Positions 54,984 to 62,117 of a stretch of 64,000 nt of DNA are shown piece after piece. The translations under genes and the position numbers were made by a program. Below the pieces are notes generated by a model. The model saw only the letters and a list, made by a program, of their open reading frames with translations, did no database searches and was not told the origin of the DNA. Source of the stretch: Mesorhizobium sp. dw_380 (GTDB lineage Bacteria; Pseudomonadota; Alphaproteobacteria; Rhizobiales; Rhizobiaceae); the NCBI RefSeq assembly GCF_018588885.1, contig NZ_JAFFIW010000025.1:19786-83785 (forward strand), written 5' to 3'. Position 1 is the first letter of the stretch; every line of letters starts with the position of its first letter.

Positions 54984-55159
54984 GCAAATCCTATACGGGC
55001 GGCCACGTTAAACCCCTGAATGAGGGCTATGATCGGAAAGGCGGGCAGAACGCCACTACCAGCATCAGAGATCGGCCTCCGCCACCTCCGCCCATGAAGC
55101 CATCTAACCCAACCCCTAACCGCCCCGCTCCACCGAAGGACGGTTCACGACGCGGGTAG
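54980..55159 (+). CDS. 59-residue proline-rich protein coupled to the DUF6338-like gene
   Basis: The frame starts at an ATG overlapping the previous stop codon by two bases (ATGA). It encodes a basic, low-complexity protein: MSKSYTGGHVKPLNEG at the start, RDRPPPPPPMKPSNP in the middle, and a GSRRG end. No membrane segment or known domain is visible. The poly-proline stretch could bind an SH3-like or other partner. Overlap with the membrane-protein gene and the shared base composition support it as a real gene rather than chance. It is followed by a strong terminator. Confidence 0.62.
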   Translation: MSKSYTGGHVKPLNEGYDRKGGQNATTSIRDRPPPPPPMKPSNPTPNRPAPPKDGSRRG

Positions 55160-55215
55160 CAATTAGTTCTGTATGAAAACGACCTACAGCACTCACTACC
55201 TGCCGGCCAAAGCAT

Positions 55216-55250
55216 CATGAAAAGGCCGGCAAAACGCCGGCCTTTTCATG
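55216..55250. terminator. Strong Rho-independent terminator, usable from both sides
   Basis: A perfect 15-bp stem, CATGAAAAGGCCGGC/GCCGGCCTTTTCATG, with loop AAAAC lies between the DUF6338-like pair (plus) and ndk (minus). A and T runs inside the stem allow use in both directions. Confidence 0.9.
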
Positions 55251-55269
55251 AAAGGTGACGGGTGTCGGC

Positions 55270-55692
55270 TCAGCCGACGATCTCGGTGTCCGAGAACCAG
55301 TACTTGATCTCCTGCGCCGCGGTGTCCGGCGCGTCGGAGCCGTGCACCGAGTTCTCGCCGATCGACAGCGCATGCACCTTGCGGATAGTGCCTTCGGCGG
55401 CATTGGCCGGATTGGTGGCGCCCATTACTTCGCGGTTCTTGGCAATGGCGTTCTCGCCTTCCAGCACCTGGACGATCGTCGGTGCCGACGACATGAACTC
55501 GACCAGTTCGCCGAAGAACGGGCGGTCCTTGTGGACGGCGTAAAAACCTTCCGCCTCACGGCGGCTCATCCACACCCGGCGCGAGGCGATGACGCGCAGA
55601 CCGGCGTCTTCGAGCATCTTGGTGATGGCGCCGGTGAGGTTGCGCCGCGTTGCGTCCGGCTTGATCATGGAAAAGGTGCGTTCGATCGCCAT
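55270..55692 (-). CDS. ndk: Nucleoside diphosphate kinase
   Basis: A 140-residue enzyme that balances NTP pools through a phosphohistidine. The start MAIERTFSMIKPDATRRN is canonical, and the catalytic His lies in GENSVHGSDAPDTA. Length is exactly that of the family. The ATG at 55692 has AAGGACG upstream; the longer open frame to 55743 is not coding. Confidence 0.97.
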   Translation of the reverse strand: MAIERTFSMIKPDATRRNLTGAITKMLEDAGLRVIASRRVWMSRREAEGFYAVHKDRPFFGELVEFMSSAPTIVQVLEGENAIAKNREVMGATNPANAAEGTIRKVHALSIGENSVHGSDAPDTAAQEIKYWFSDTEIVG

Positions 55693-55993
55693 GGGTCGTC
55701 CTTGTCTGAGAAAATGGAATTGAGAGTGGCGGGCTCTATACAAGTCGCTCGGCCCATTGCCAAGGGGTGAGGAACGCTCCGCTAAGCGGACTGAAAGCCC
55801 ATCGCGTGGCGTTTCCGAGTGTCGAACGACCGGAGCGAGCGCGAAGGGCCGGGACGATGCGCGTTTCTGGGTCAGGCCGGTGCTGGAGAGGCGCGCCGGA
55901 GGGTGAGATCAGATGGCTGCACTGCAACGTTTTGCTTGCTATAGTCGCGTGTCGGCGCCGCGCTGAAGTCGGCCCGCATGGAGACATCAGACT
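55693..55993. promoter_or_regulatory. Divergent region between ndk and the DUF2934 gene
   Basis: 301 bp without a gene. A perfect short palindrome, TCCGCT-A-AGCGGA, lies at 55778-55790, its meaning unknown. No defensible promoter boxes were found. Confidence 0.4.
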
Positions 55994-56248
55994 ATGGCAG
56001 ACGATCGTCAGGAACGCATTCGCAACCGGGCACATCAGATCTGGCAGGAAGAAGGGCAACCGGCCGGCCAGCATGAGCGCCATTGGCACCAGGCAGCAGC
56101 CGACATCGACCGTGAGACGGCAGGCAAGCCAGCGGCGGCCAAGAAGGCATCTGGCGCGGCCAAGGCAAAACCCGCTCCCAAGGAACAAAAAGCCGCCGCT
56201 AAAGCCAGCAAGCCGACGACCAGCAAGCCAAAGAAGGCGGCCAAGTAA
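55994..56248 (+). CDS. DUF2934 domain protein with Lys/Ala-rich tail
   Basis: An 84-residue protein. Residues 8-40 (RIRNRAHQIWQEEGQPAGQH then HWHQAAADI) match the short DUF2934 helix-rich motif, common in rhizobia and of unknown function. The second half is a basic Ala/Lys/Pro tail resembling the histone H1-like protein at 44969, so nucleic-acid binding is possible. It is monocistronic. Confidence 0.85.
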   Translation: MADDRQERIRNRAHQIWQEEGQPAGQHERHWHQAAADIDRETAGKPAAAKKASGAAKAKPAPKEQKAAAKASKPTTSKPKKAAK

Positions 56249-56324
56249 GGCCAGCCATCCCGCCGCTGATTTTCGCAACGGAGTGCTCAAGCTGCCGCTC
56301 GGGCAGGGTTGGCGTTTGCGGCTA

Positions 56325-57017
56325 TCACGCCGCCGCGGCAACCTTTCGTCCCAGCCCGCCATGCAGGTCGAGGCAGCGGGCAAACCATTGCGCCACGACG
56401 TCGCTCTCGTCGAGCAGCCGATAGGGCGAGGCGATGCGCGCCCATTGCAAGGCGCCGAAGACGATATAGTCGGCAAACAGCGGCGAGGCCCCGCCGATGA
56501 ACGGCTGATAGCTCAGCATCGAGCGCAGCGGCTCAAGCGAAGCCCGAAATGCCGCCAACCCGGCGTCGCGGGCCGCGACGACGTCTTCCAACTGCTTGCC
56601 GAAGCGCTGCTCCCGGCTATGCCGGAAATACACGGCGTTCTCCTCGTCCTGCATGGCATGGAGGTCGATGATCGCCGCGGTGGTGACATAGGGGTGGATG
56701 ATCAATTGCGACCAACGCTCGATGAATCGCGCCATCGCCTTGCCCCCGTCACCGCCAAACAGCGTCGCCCGATCCGGGTAGGCGTCGTCGAGATAGAGCG
56801 CGATGGCAAAGGAATCGATGACGACCTTGTCGCCGTCGCGGATCACCGGAACGGTTTTCGAAGCACCGCCCTCGATGGTGGGCACCTCGAGGAAACGCGT
56901 CGGCGCGGTCGATATATCGAGCCCCTTGTGGGCCAGCGCCATCGTTGCCTTCCAGCAATGCGGACTGAACGGACGGCTTTCGTCACGCCCGACGAGATCA
57001 TAAAGCAGAATGGTCAT
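56325..57017 (-). CDS. Glutathione S-transferase family protein
   Basis: A 230-residue GST with N-terminal thioredoxin-like domain (LLYDLVGRDESRPFSPHCWK; TVPVIRDGDKVVIDSFAI with the cis-Pro and Ser of the glutathione site) and a helical C-terminal domain. Similar proteins in Rhizobiales are of the beta-etherase-like type, but the substrate is unknown. It is divergent from the DinB gene. Confidence 0.9.
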   Translation of the reverse strand: MTILLYDLVGRDESRPFSPHCWKATMALAHKGLDISTAPTRFLEVPTIEGGASKTVPVIRDGDKVVIDSFAIALYLDDAYPDRATLFGGDGGKAMARFIERWSQLIIHPYVTTAAIIDLHAMQDEENAVYFRHSREQRFGKQLEDVVAARDAGLAAFRASLEPLRSMLSYQPFIGGASPLFADYIVFGALQWARIASPYRLLDESDVVAQWFARCLDLHGGLGRKVAAAA

Positions 57018-57084
57018 TGGCGCGGGTCCCTTTGCGGTCTAGGTATCGCTCCCGACGCTCGAAGCGGGCGCGGCGAGAGAAAAG

Positions 57085-57597
57085 ATGAAACAGCACTTCA
57101 TGATGTTTGCGGCCTACAATCAATGGGCCAATGGCCGCATCTACGATGCCGCCGCCGATCTCGACGAAGAGGAATTCAATCGCGATGTCGGCGCCTTTTT
57201 CGGCTCGCTGATGGGAACGCTCAACCACCTGCTCGCCGCCGATCGCATCTGGATGAAGCGCTTCACCGGCGAGGGCGAAGCGCCGACGGCGCTGGACGCC
57301 ATATTGTATCGGGCCTTGTCCAATCTGAGGACGGCGCGAGAGGCGGAGGACCGGCGGATCGTCGACTGGCTCGGCGGCTTGAGCGACAAGGCACTGTCGG
57401 GCCGCTTCACCTATATGACCCTGTCGGACATGCGCACCGTCTCGCAGCGTCTGGCCCCCGCGCTGGCTCACGTCTTCAACCACCAGACCCATCACCGCGG
57501 CCAGGCACATATGATCCTGACGGTTCTGGGCCGCCCATCCGTGCCGCTCGATCTGGCGCATTTCCAGCGCACCGAGGAGGGCAGGGCTTTCGCCTGA
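57085..57597 (+). CDS. DinB family protein
   Basis: A 170-residue four-helix-bundle protein of the DinB/YfiT superfamily. The opening FMMFAAYNQWANGRIYDAA and metal-binding His residues in LNHLLAADRIW and HVFNHQTHHRGQAHM are present. Members are metal-dependent hydrolases or thiol transferases, some DNA-damage inducible; the reaction here is unknown. Confidence 0.9.
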   Translation: MKQHFMMFAAYNQWANGRIYDAAADLDEEEFNRDVGAFFGSLMGTLNHLLAADRIWMKRFTGEGEAPTALDAILYRALSNLRTAREAEDRRIVDWLGGLSDKALSGRFTYMTLSDMRTVSQRLAPALAHVFNHQTHHRGQAHMILTVLGRPSVPLDLAHFQRTEEGRAFA

Positions 57598-57644
57598 TTC
57601 CGGATCGTTTTGTTCTGGATTCGAGGGTGAGTGGCCCGCGCAGG

Positions 57645-58235
57645 CTATCGTCGCATTTTCTGCTGCAGCATGGCCTTCACGTCAGGCCACTCGGAATCGA
57701 TGATGCTGAACCGAACGGAATTGCGTTTCCGGCCGTCCGGCATGATCCGCTCGTTGCGAACGATCCCTTCCTGTTTTGCCCCTATGCGCAAAATAGCCGC
57801 CCTCGACGCTTCGTTGAGTTCATCGGTGGTGAATTGCACACGAACACACCCCATGACCTCAAATGCATACGTCAGGAGAAGGTATTTAGCCTCGGTATTG
57901 ACCCCCGATCGCTGGACTGAACCGCTGAGCCATGTGTGTCCAATCTCCAACTTTCTGTTCGTGCGATCGATCTTCCAGAACCGCGTACTGCCGCAAATCG
58001 CTCCCGTGCTGCGCAAGACGATTGCATAAGGCATGACAGTCCCGGCATGTCGTCCCGCCAAGGCGCTGGCAATATAGCCATCGACCGTATCTAGCCGAGG
58101 GACTACCATAGTCTTCAAGTTCCACAGCTCGCCATCCGCGGCCGCACTCAGAAGTCCCCGCGAATGTTCCGGCTGAAGGGGCGTCAGCTCAATAATTTCG
58201 CCGATCAAGGCGCATTGCCCGGATTGGACGTCCAT
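57645..58235 (-). CDS. GNAT family N-acetyltransferase (RimJ-like)
   Basis: A 196-residue acetyltransferase. It has LIGEIIELTPLQPEHSRGLL at the start, the acceptor-site strand RFWKIDRTNRKLEIGHTWLS, and TEAKYLLLTYAFEVMGCVRV (motif A region for acetyl-CoA). This resembles RimJ/RimL-type enzymes that acetylate protein N termini or small molecules. The ATG at 58235 starts the conserved part; the frame extends to 58280. Base composition is slightly AT-richer than average. Confidence 0.87.
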   Translation of the reverse strand: MDVQSGQCALIGEIIELTPLQPEHSRGLLSAAADGELWNLKTMVVPRLDTVDGYIASALAGRHAGTVMPYAIVLRSTGAICGSTRFWKIDRTNRKLEIGHTWLSGSVQRSGVNTEAKYLLLTYAFEVMGCVRVQFTTDELNEASRAAILRIGAKQEGIVRNERIMPDGRKRNSVRFSIIDSEWPDVKAMLQQKMRR

Positions 58236-58299
58236 TGAACAATGGTCCTCGATTTTTGGCCGGCGGTCATCGGGAGACAAATAAGGGCCGCTCCGAACT

Positions 58300-59259
58300 T
58301 CAGACAGGTTCAGAAACCAAGCTGCTGATTTCGTTGTCCAATTGTCCCTGCGTCAAAGCCGCCTCCGCCATGACCCACTGTTTGAACAGCAGCACCTTGC
58401 GTGCGGCAAGGCTCTTGTGGGGGGAGACGAAATACCATCCGGCATTATTCGGATGGTGGACGGCGAAGGGAGCGACCAGCCTCTCGGCGCGGATATCACT
58501 GGCCATATAGGCTCGGTTGGCGACGGCGAAACCCATTCCGGCGTTGGCCGCTTCGTAGGACATCATGCACGAGTCGAAATAGATGCTTTTGGTCTCGCTG
58601 AGCACGAAGCTGGCGCCGGCGAAACCAAGCCAGGATTGCCAGTTCTGGGTGCAGGTGTCGGAATGCAGTAGCGTGAAGTGCTTGAGGTCGTCCGGTATGA
58701 CCCTGGACAGCGGCCTGTCGCCGAGAACCTCATGAAACAGCTTGCGGCTGCACACCGGCGTCAGGTCTTCCCGAAACAGCAGATCCGACGGCAGCCCGTG
58801 GAAATGGCCGTCGCCATAGCGGATTTCGAGATCGAACTCGGACGTCGTGAATTCATGCGTCGCGTATGAGGTCGAAACCCGCATCACGATATCGGGATGT
58901 TGCCGCTGGAACAGCGGCAGGCGCGGAAACAGCCAGCGCGCGGCAAAGGTCGGCAGCACGGATATCTTCAGCACGTGCTCCTGCGATTGCCCGGTCGCTT
59001 CCATGCTGGCGGCGACGATCCGCTCCAGCGCCTCACGAACGCGCGAGACATAGGTCTCGCCCTCCGGCGTCAGCGACACCGCGTTGCCGCCGCGCTGGAA
59101 AATCTTGAAACGCAGCTGATCCTCCAGGCTCTTGACGCGCTGGCTGACGGCTGAAGCGGTGATGAACTGCTCTTCGCCGGCTCGCGTGAAATTCCCGTGC
59201 CTCGCAGCACTCTCCACGATTTTCAGCGAATTGAGGTTGACCTGACTGAGCAGACGCAC
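58300..59259 (-). CDS. LysR family transcriptional regulator
   Basis: A 319-residue activator/repressor. The N-terminal winged helix-turn-helix is seen in NLNSLKIVESAARHGNFTRA and TASAVSQRVKSLEDQLRFKI; the C-terminal substrate-binding domain covers residues about 90-300. The SAVSQRVKSLE form is GcvA-like. It is divergent from the oxygenase gene at 59372 across 112 bp with candidate operators, so it probably regulates that gene and the EamA exporter. Confidence 0.92.
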   Translation of the reverse strand: MRLLSQVNLNSLKIVESAARHGNFTRAGEEQFITASAVSQRVKSLEDQLRFKIFQRGGNAVSLTPEGETYVSRVREALERIVAASMEATGQSQEHVLKISVLPTFAARWLFPRLPLFQRQHPDIVMRVSTSYATHEFTTSEFDLEIRYGDGHFHGLPSDLLFREDLTPVCSRKLFHEVLGDRPLSRVIPDDLKHFTLLHSDTCTQNWQSWLGFAGASFVLSETKSIYFDSCMMSYEAANAGMGFAVANRAYMASDIRAERLVAPFAVHHPNNAGWYFVSPHKSLAARKVLLFKQWVMAEAALTQGQLDNEISSLVSEPV

Positions 59260-59287
59260 GGGTTTCGACCTTAAGCTGGGCTTACGG

Positions 59288-59340
59288 TAGCACTAGCATT
59301 CCTAATTTTACAGGGGGTGCTAATTTAATCGACTGTTAAC
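59288..59340. promoter_or_regulatory. LysR-type operator candidate and CtrA-like box
   Basis: An inverted repeat TAGCAC (59288-59293) and GTGCTA (59317-59322) could be a LysR site. Next to it TTAATCGACTGTTAAC (59325-59340) matches the alphaproteobacterial CtrA consensus TTAA-N7-TTAAC perfectly. Both lie between the LysR gene and the oxygenase ATG at 59372. Confidence 0.5.
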
Positions 59341-59371
59341 CAAGTGTTTGCCCCCCACTTGGAGAAGTACA

Positions 59372-60205
59372 ATGAACGCACATACCATACCCGAACTGCG
59401 CTATGCGATGAGCCGCGAGGCCATTATCGGGCACGAAACCGCCTGGAAAGTGTCGAGTTTCGGCGTCGCGCAGTATCTGCACGGCTATGACCCGGCACTG
59501 CTTGCCGCGATCGAGGAAGCCGCCCTGAAGCTCAAGGCCAGCCATGCCGTGCACAAGCACCTCGATCTGACCTTCATCACCGGCGCCGACCGTTTCATCC
59601 CGGAAATCAAGGAGTTGCTGCATGACAAGCTGCGCCTGGAGCGGCTTTCCGACATGATGGGCACGAAGCTTGAGCCCTATCCGCTGTCGATCGTCGGCTC
59701 GACGGTGACCTTCATGAACCCCAGGGACGGTGCCGTGGATTGGCATTGCGACGGCGTACCGGTCACCGAACTCATTCCATTGTCGATCAGCAATCCGCTG
59801 GTCGGCGGCCATCTCGAAATCTATTGCGACGACTCCGAGACCGGCCGCGCCATCCTTGAATCCGGACGCGAAATCCCGCGCAACCGCGTCATGCGCATCG
59901 ATCACAAAATGAACTACGCGACGCTCGGCCAGTTCCTTGGCGTCCTGCATCGCACGGCGCCGATCCGGTTTGGCGAGCGCGTCACCCTCGTGCTCAACCA
60001 GCGCTCGGTGGCCAAGCCCTATGTCGACGACAACCGCATGTTCTATCTTGCCGCCGACAACGATCACGACCGCGAATGGGTCAACGAACTGGCCGAAGAC
60101 GTCTGGAGCAACCAGTTGCCCGCCTATCGCCGGTTCGAGGCGGAGCACCCGACGCCGGCCGCCGTTGAAGCACCGGTTGCGGGCGGAGCGAGGGACACAT
60201 GGTAG
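59372..60205 (+). CDS. Probable 2-oxoglutarate/Fe(II)-dependent oxygenase
   Basis: A 277-residue cytoplasmic protein without a family I can name. It contains the arrangement expected of 2-oxoglutarate/Fe(II) oxygenases: H125-x-D127 in DWHCDGVPV, a distal H193 in GVLHRTAPIRFGERV, and R203 ten residues later for 2-oxoglutarate. The surrounding strands fit a double-stranded beta-helix. Possible activities include amino-acid or small-molecule hydroxylation. It is divergent from a LysR gene and upstream of an EamA exporter. The ATG at 59372 has GGAGAAG upstream. The assignment is a motif-based inference. Confidence 0.68.
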   Translation: MNAHTIPELRYAMSREAIIGHETAWKVSSFGVAQYLHGYDPALLAAIEEAALKLKASHAVHKHLDLTFITGADRFIPEIKELLHDKLRLERLSDMMGTKLEPYPLSIVGSTVTFMNPRDGAVDWHCDGVPVTELIPLSISNPLVGGHLEIYCDDSETGRAILESGREIPRNRVMRIDHKMNYATLGQFLGVLHRTAPIRFGERVTLVLNQRSVAKPYVDDNRMFYLAADNDHDREWVNELAEDVWSNQLPAYRRFEAEHPTPAAVEAPVAGGARDTW

Positions 60206-60217
60206 CGGCCTTTGATG

Positions 60218-60242
60218 CCGAAAAGTGGCAACCGGTTTTCGG
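60218..60242. repeat. Short palindromic repeat, CCGAAAA...TTTTCGG type
   Basis: Arms CCGAAAA and TTTTCGG (7-11-7) enclose GTGGCAACCGG. It is a variant of the elements at 8446 and 44064, and ends nine bases before the likely EamA start at 60251. Upstream in-frame starts would translate this repeat. Confidence 0.75.
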
Positions 60243-60250
60243 ACAAGATC

Positions 60251-61174
60251 ATGGGCAAACACAGAGATAGAGCCCCTGGCCGGCTCTTTCGGCATGGATC
60301 GGGCTCGATATCCGCGCTGGTCTTCGCAGCCGGCGCGGTGGCTTTGTGGTCGACCAATGCGCTGGTCGGCAAGTCCCTCTTGGCGAACCATCCGGTGTCG
60401 CAGGTGCAGTTCCTGCAATGTGCAGGCGCCGCACTGGTCTTCGCCTTTGTTCGGTTCATGAGCCGGGAAAAGGCCGCGCCGGTCGCCGGGGCCGCACTGG
60501 CACCGCTCGCGGTCGGCTTTGTCGGTCTGGTCGGCACCATGGTGCTGCAATATATTGCGTTCGCCTCGATGCCGGTGATCGAAGCCAATCTCGTGGCCTA
60601 CACCTGGCCTTTGATGGTTGCCGCGGCCGTGATCGCCTTCGAAAATCCCCGGCGTCCGGCCGTGCTCGGCCTTGCCGCGGCTCTTGGCTTCGTCGGCGTC
60701 GCGCTGGTGATTTCGGGAGGGCGCGACCGCACTTGGTTCCAGGGCGATCTCGCCGGCTATTTCGCCGCATTCGGGTCCGCGCTTTGCATGGCTTTCTATT
60801 CGGTGATGGTGGGACGGCTCGCCACTTCGCCCGACCGCCTGCTGTTGCCGTCATCGCTGATCGGTGTCGCCTTGACGCTCGTATGGTCCGCTCGCGAAGG
60901 CGTCGCCTGGCCCACCGGCGTGGATCTGGCCCTCGGGCTCTATCTCGGCGCCGGCCCAATGGGCCTGGGTTATTACTTCTGGTCGCGCGCCCTGAAGCTC
61001 GAAGGCAGCGGCAGGGTCGCTATCGTCGCTTATCTCACGCCGATCGCATCGACGTTGCTGCTGACGCTGTCCGGCGAAGGGTTGACGGCGACCGCCATTG
61101 CCGGAGCCGTCCTCGTCATCGGCAGTTGTGTCGCGGTCGGCCTGGAACGTTCGGAGGCGCAAGATTATGTTTGA
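60251..61174 (+). CDS. EamA/DMT family transporter
   Basis: A 307-residue inner-membrane protein with ten hydrophobic helices in two EamA repeats; GAVALWSTNALVGKSLLA and LGAGPMGLGYYFWSRALKLE are typical. The start at 60251 avoids translating the palindromic repeat just upstream; ATG 60215 would add 12 residues. The 45-bp gap after the oxygenase gene suggests joint expression and export of its product or substrate. The stop overlaps the next gene by 8 bp. Confidence 0.87.
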   Translation: MGKHRDRAPGRLFRHGSGSISALVFAAGAVALWSTNALVGKSLLANHPVSQVQFLQCAGAALVFAFVRFMSREKAAPVAGAALAPLAVGFVGLVGTMVLQYIAFASMPVIEANLVAYTWPLMVAAAVIAFENPRRPAVLGLAAALGFVGVALVISGGRDRTWFQGDLAGYFAAFGSALCMAFYSVMVGRLATSPDRLLLPSSLIGVALTLVWSAREGVAWPTGVDLALGLYLGAGPMGLGYYFWSRALKLEGSGRVAIVAYLTPIASTLLLTLSGEGLTATAIAGAVLVIGSCVAVGLERSEAQDYV

Positions 61175-61370
61175 CGAAAATGAACGTCTCGCCAGGCAGG
61201 AAGCACATTGGCTGATCAAGGAATTTGGCGCCGAGGCACCGCTTTACGCGGCGATGAAGGCCGAAAAGGCGATCGAGCAGAAGGATTTCGGGCGTTGTGC
61301 CCGCTGGAAACGTATTCTTGAGATATTGGCCGATGGCAGGACAACCAAGTCTGCCGCTTCGAAGTATTAG
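61167..61370 (+). CDS. Hypothetical 67-residue protein
   Basis: A small protein starting MFDENERLARQEAHWLIKEF and ending in TTKSAASKY, rich in charged helices, with no signal peptide or membrane segment. GGAGG lies seven bases before the ATG, and the start overlaps the EamA stop, so it is translated with that gene. Similar short helical proteins follow metabolic genes in other rhizobia, but I cannot give a function. Confidence 0.75.
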   Translation: MFDENERLARQEAHWLIKEFGAEAPLYAAMKAEKAIEQKDFGRCARWKRILEILADGRTTKSAASKY

Positions 61371-61498
61371 ATTTTCTAATTTGCGCGACGTCGATTTCCC
61401 ATAAAAATAGTTGACGTCAAGTCTTGATTCGTTTTGCGACTTGGCGGTCCGTTGGGGGACGCGGTTAAAGAGATACATCGACAAAAGTCTTCGCTGGG

Positions 61499-61981
61499 GT
61501 GGACGACTTCGTCGCAGATAGGGTGAAAGAATTGTCAAATATCGAGGATAAGACCGTTATCGAGCTCACCGCCGATATTGTCTCTGCCTATGTTGGCAAC
61601 AATCCGCTTCCGGTTTCCGGCCTGCCTGACCTGATTGCCAGTGTCAGCGCTTCTGTTCGAAAGCTGGCTGGCGCGGCTGTCGCTGAAAGCCCGAGCCTGG
61701 TTCCTGCCGTAAATCCGAAAAAGTCGGTGTTTCCCGACTATATCGTCTGCCTGGATGATGGAAAGAAGTTCAAATCGCTCAAGCGACATCTCAGGACAGA
61801 CTACGGTTTGAGCCCGGATGACTATCGGGCTAAATGGGGTCTACCGCCGGACTACCCGATGGTCGCTCCGAATTACTCGGCGACCCGGTCGGCGCTGGCG
61901 AAGTCGACAGGGCTTGGGCGCAAGCCGGCGGCACCGGCCACCGTGGCCAAGGCGACAAAGCGCGGCAAGGCCACTGTCTGA
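61499..61981 (+). CDS. MucR family transcriptional regulator
   Basis: A Ros/MucR regulator of about 160 residues; these proteins control exopolysaccharide, motility and symbiosis genes in rhizobia. The N-terminal oligomerisation part is IELTADIVSAYVGNNPLP, and the DNA-binding domain is VCLDDGKKFKSLKRHLRTDY followed by KWGLPPDYPMVAPNYSATRS. In the Ros zinc finger (Cys-x2-Cys...His...His) only the first Cys and first His remain here: the second Cys is Asp and the last His is replaced. Such metal-free variants are known from M. loti. The start is a GTG at 61499 or a nearby GTG or TTG (61523, 61532); no ATG is available. Confidence 0.9.
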   Translation: MDDFVADRVKELSNIEDKTVIELTADIVSAYVGNNPLPVSGLPDLIASVSASVRKLAGAAVAESPSLVPAVNPKKSVFPDYIVCLDDGKKFKSLKRHLRTDYGLSPDDYRAKWGLPPDYPMVAPNYSATRSALAKSTGLGRKPAAPATVAKATKRGKATV

Positions 61982-62117
61982 GGCCTGTTGGCCGGTATGG
62001 CAAGCCACTGATCGGCTGCTGTGACCGCACGGTTGCGGCTGCCGTTTCCAGACCTTGTGCGGCCAACCGGCCCGCAAGGTCTTGCGAAGCGTTGATGTCC
62101 GGTGCAAAAGCGCGGCC

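Noticed and set aside
55767..57920. A plus-strand open frame of about 717 codons across DUF2934, GST, DinB and GNAT genes
   Set aside because: It runs through four recognisable genes on both strands and several non-coding gaps; an artefact of few stop codons in GC-rich DNA.
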